From Cellulomonas terrae (lineage in GTDB: Bacteria; Actinomycetota; Actinomycetes; Actinomycetales; Cellulomonadaceae), in contig NZ_BJWH01000005.1 of the NCBI RefSeq assembly GCF_007990265.1, positions 124,001 to 188,000 on the forward strand: DNA of 64,000 bases, given 5' to 3'. The position numbers and the translations under genes are program-made. Within the stretch, counting starts at the first letter, position 1, and the number at the start of each line of letters is the position of its first letter. Shown here piece by piece: positions 63,453-64,000 of this stretch. The notes under the pieces were generated by a model. That model was not told the origin of the DNA, ran no database searches, and saw only the letters and a program-made list of their open reading frames with translations.

Positions 63453-64000
63453 TTGATCACCCCCGCGCTGAACTCCTCCTGGCCGATGAGCGGCCGCAGG
63501 ACCTTCTCCACCTGGCGGGTGCCGAACGACTCGTGCAGGACGCCGCCGCCCAGCACGTTGCCCAGCGCGCCCAGGACCATGCCCTGGTCGAGCGACAGGT
63601 ACCGGTCCGCCTGCGTGTTGGAGCGGACCGCGACGGAGTCGTAGAACCCGCCGTCGCCGTACGCGCCGAGGACCGTCTCGATGTTGCGGAGGTTCTGCAC
63701 GGCCTCGCGCGGTGCGTACGGCAGCGCGAGGAAGGACGCGTGCGGGGTCACGACGCCGTCACCGAACGTCGGCGTCGGGTTGGTCGCAGGGCGGCAGCCC
63801 TCGTAGCCCGCGTCCACGTTCGTCTTCTCCGCGTCCGAGGGGTACCCGGTCGGGTCCATGCCGATCGCGTCGACGCCGTAGACGGCGTACGAGGCGAACG
63901 GGTCGCTCGCGGGGGAGAAGCCCCAGTAGCCGTAGCCGGCCTCGACCATGCCGTGCTCGATGTGCGCGCGGACGGCGAGCGGGTGGTTGACACCCCAGCT
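63449..64000 (-). CDS. Glycoamylase-like (PF10091) protein, C-terminal part
   Basis: Only the last 183 residues are inside the window; the frame stays open to base 64000. The stretch GYGYWGFSPASDPFASYAVYGVDAIGMDP, then VVTPHASFLALPY and YLSLDQGMVLGALGNVL, is the signature of the glycoamylase/GH144-type (alpha/alpha)6 family, which includes endo-beta-1,2-glucanases. It is the first visible gene of the four-gene glycan operon and overlaps the GH39 start by four bases. Substrate is not certain. Confidence 0.85.
   Translation of the reverse strand, partial: SWGVNHPLAVRAHIEHGMVEAGYGYWGFSPASDPFASYAVYGVDAIGMDPTGYPSDAEKTNVDAGYEGCRPATNPTPTFGDGVVTPHASFLALPYAPREAVQNLRNIETVLGAYGDGGFYDSVAVRSNTQADRYLSLDQGMVLGALGNVLGGGVLHESFGTRQVEKVLRPLIGQEEFSAGVIK

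Overview
The window is very GC-rich, densely packed DNA from an actinobacterium. GTG starts are common, 4-base ATGA/GTGA stop-start overlaps recur, and several starts look leaderless. The gene mix points to a plant-polysaccharide degrader of the Cellulomonas type (Cellulomonadaceae): GH67 alpha-glucuronidase, GH51 arabinofuranosidase, GH39 beta-xylosidase, LacI regulators, a GTP-dependent PEP carboxykinase and spread-out pur genes. The genus is inferred from gene content and style, not from a marker gene. I see no rRNA, tRNA, CRISPR array, insertion sequence or prophage.

Layout. 1-6.2 kb: a glucuronoxylan/hexuronate module (GH67, a mannonate-dehydratase-type enolase-superfamily enzyme, an oxidoreductase) divergent from a LacI regulator. 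6.3-13.3 kb: housekeeping genes (deaminase, RecQ, SDR, pyrE, DUF3137-LemA pair, HAD phosphatase, DedA). 13.4-19.4 kb: a LacI regulator followed by a sugar ABC importer (binding protein, two permeases, no ATPase) and GH51. 19.4-24.7 kb: TrmH-type RNA methyltransferase, fba with a strong terminator, and a partner-switching module (a PAS-GAF-PP2C-HATPase protein flanked by two STAS antagonists). 24.8-33.8 kb: purA, a drug-type MFS pump with an ArsR-like regulator, pckG, purD and purC. 33.8-37.8 kb: a siderophore-iron ABC operon behind an iron box. 37.8-45 kb: nuclease, amidohydrolase, alcohol dehydrogenase, EamA transporter, and a PadR regulator with two paralogous membrane proteins. 45-49.5 kb: purS-purQ, acetyltransferases and the rhodanese-metZ pair. 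50-59.4 kb: a class V aminotransferase, a fasciclin protein and a fatty-acid module (MaoC, long FabG, thiolase, TetR, acyl-CoA dehydrogenase). 59.5-64 kb: a glycan operon (glycoamylase-like, GH39, GH13, DUF2599 lipoprotein).

The most striking region is 49535-49975. On the minus strand a SAM-I (S-box) aptamer precedes rhodanese-metZ. On the plus strand a SAM-IV aptamer precedes a class V aminotransferase. Two structurally different SAM sensors thus sit back to back in one intergenic region, each right after its own predicted promoter. The SAM-I aptamer's closing stem shares bases with the ribosome binding site of a 19-codon ORF that overlaps the rhodanese start, which suggests translational control through a coupled leader peptide. 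Other unusual items are a 16-bp perfect palindrome ending one base before the padR start, three 14-bp tandem repeats in front of the arsR-like gene, two genes whose divergent start codons abut with no base between them, four tail-to-tail gene pairs sharing one CTAG as both stop codons, and a related pair of intergenic palindromes 45 kb apart.
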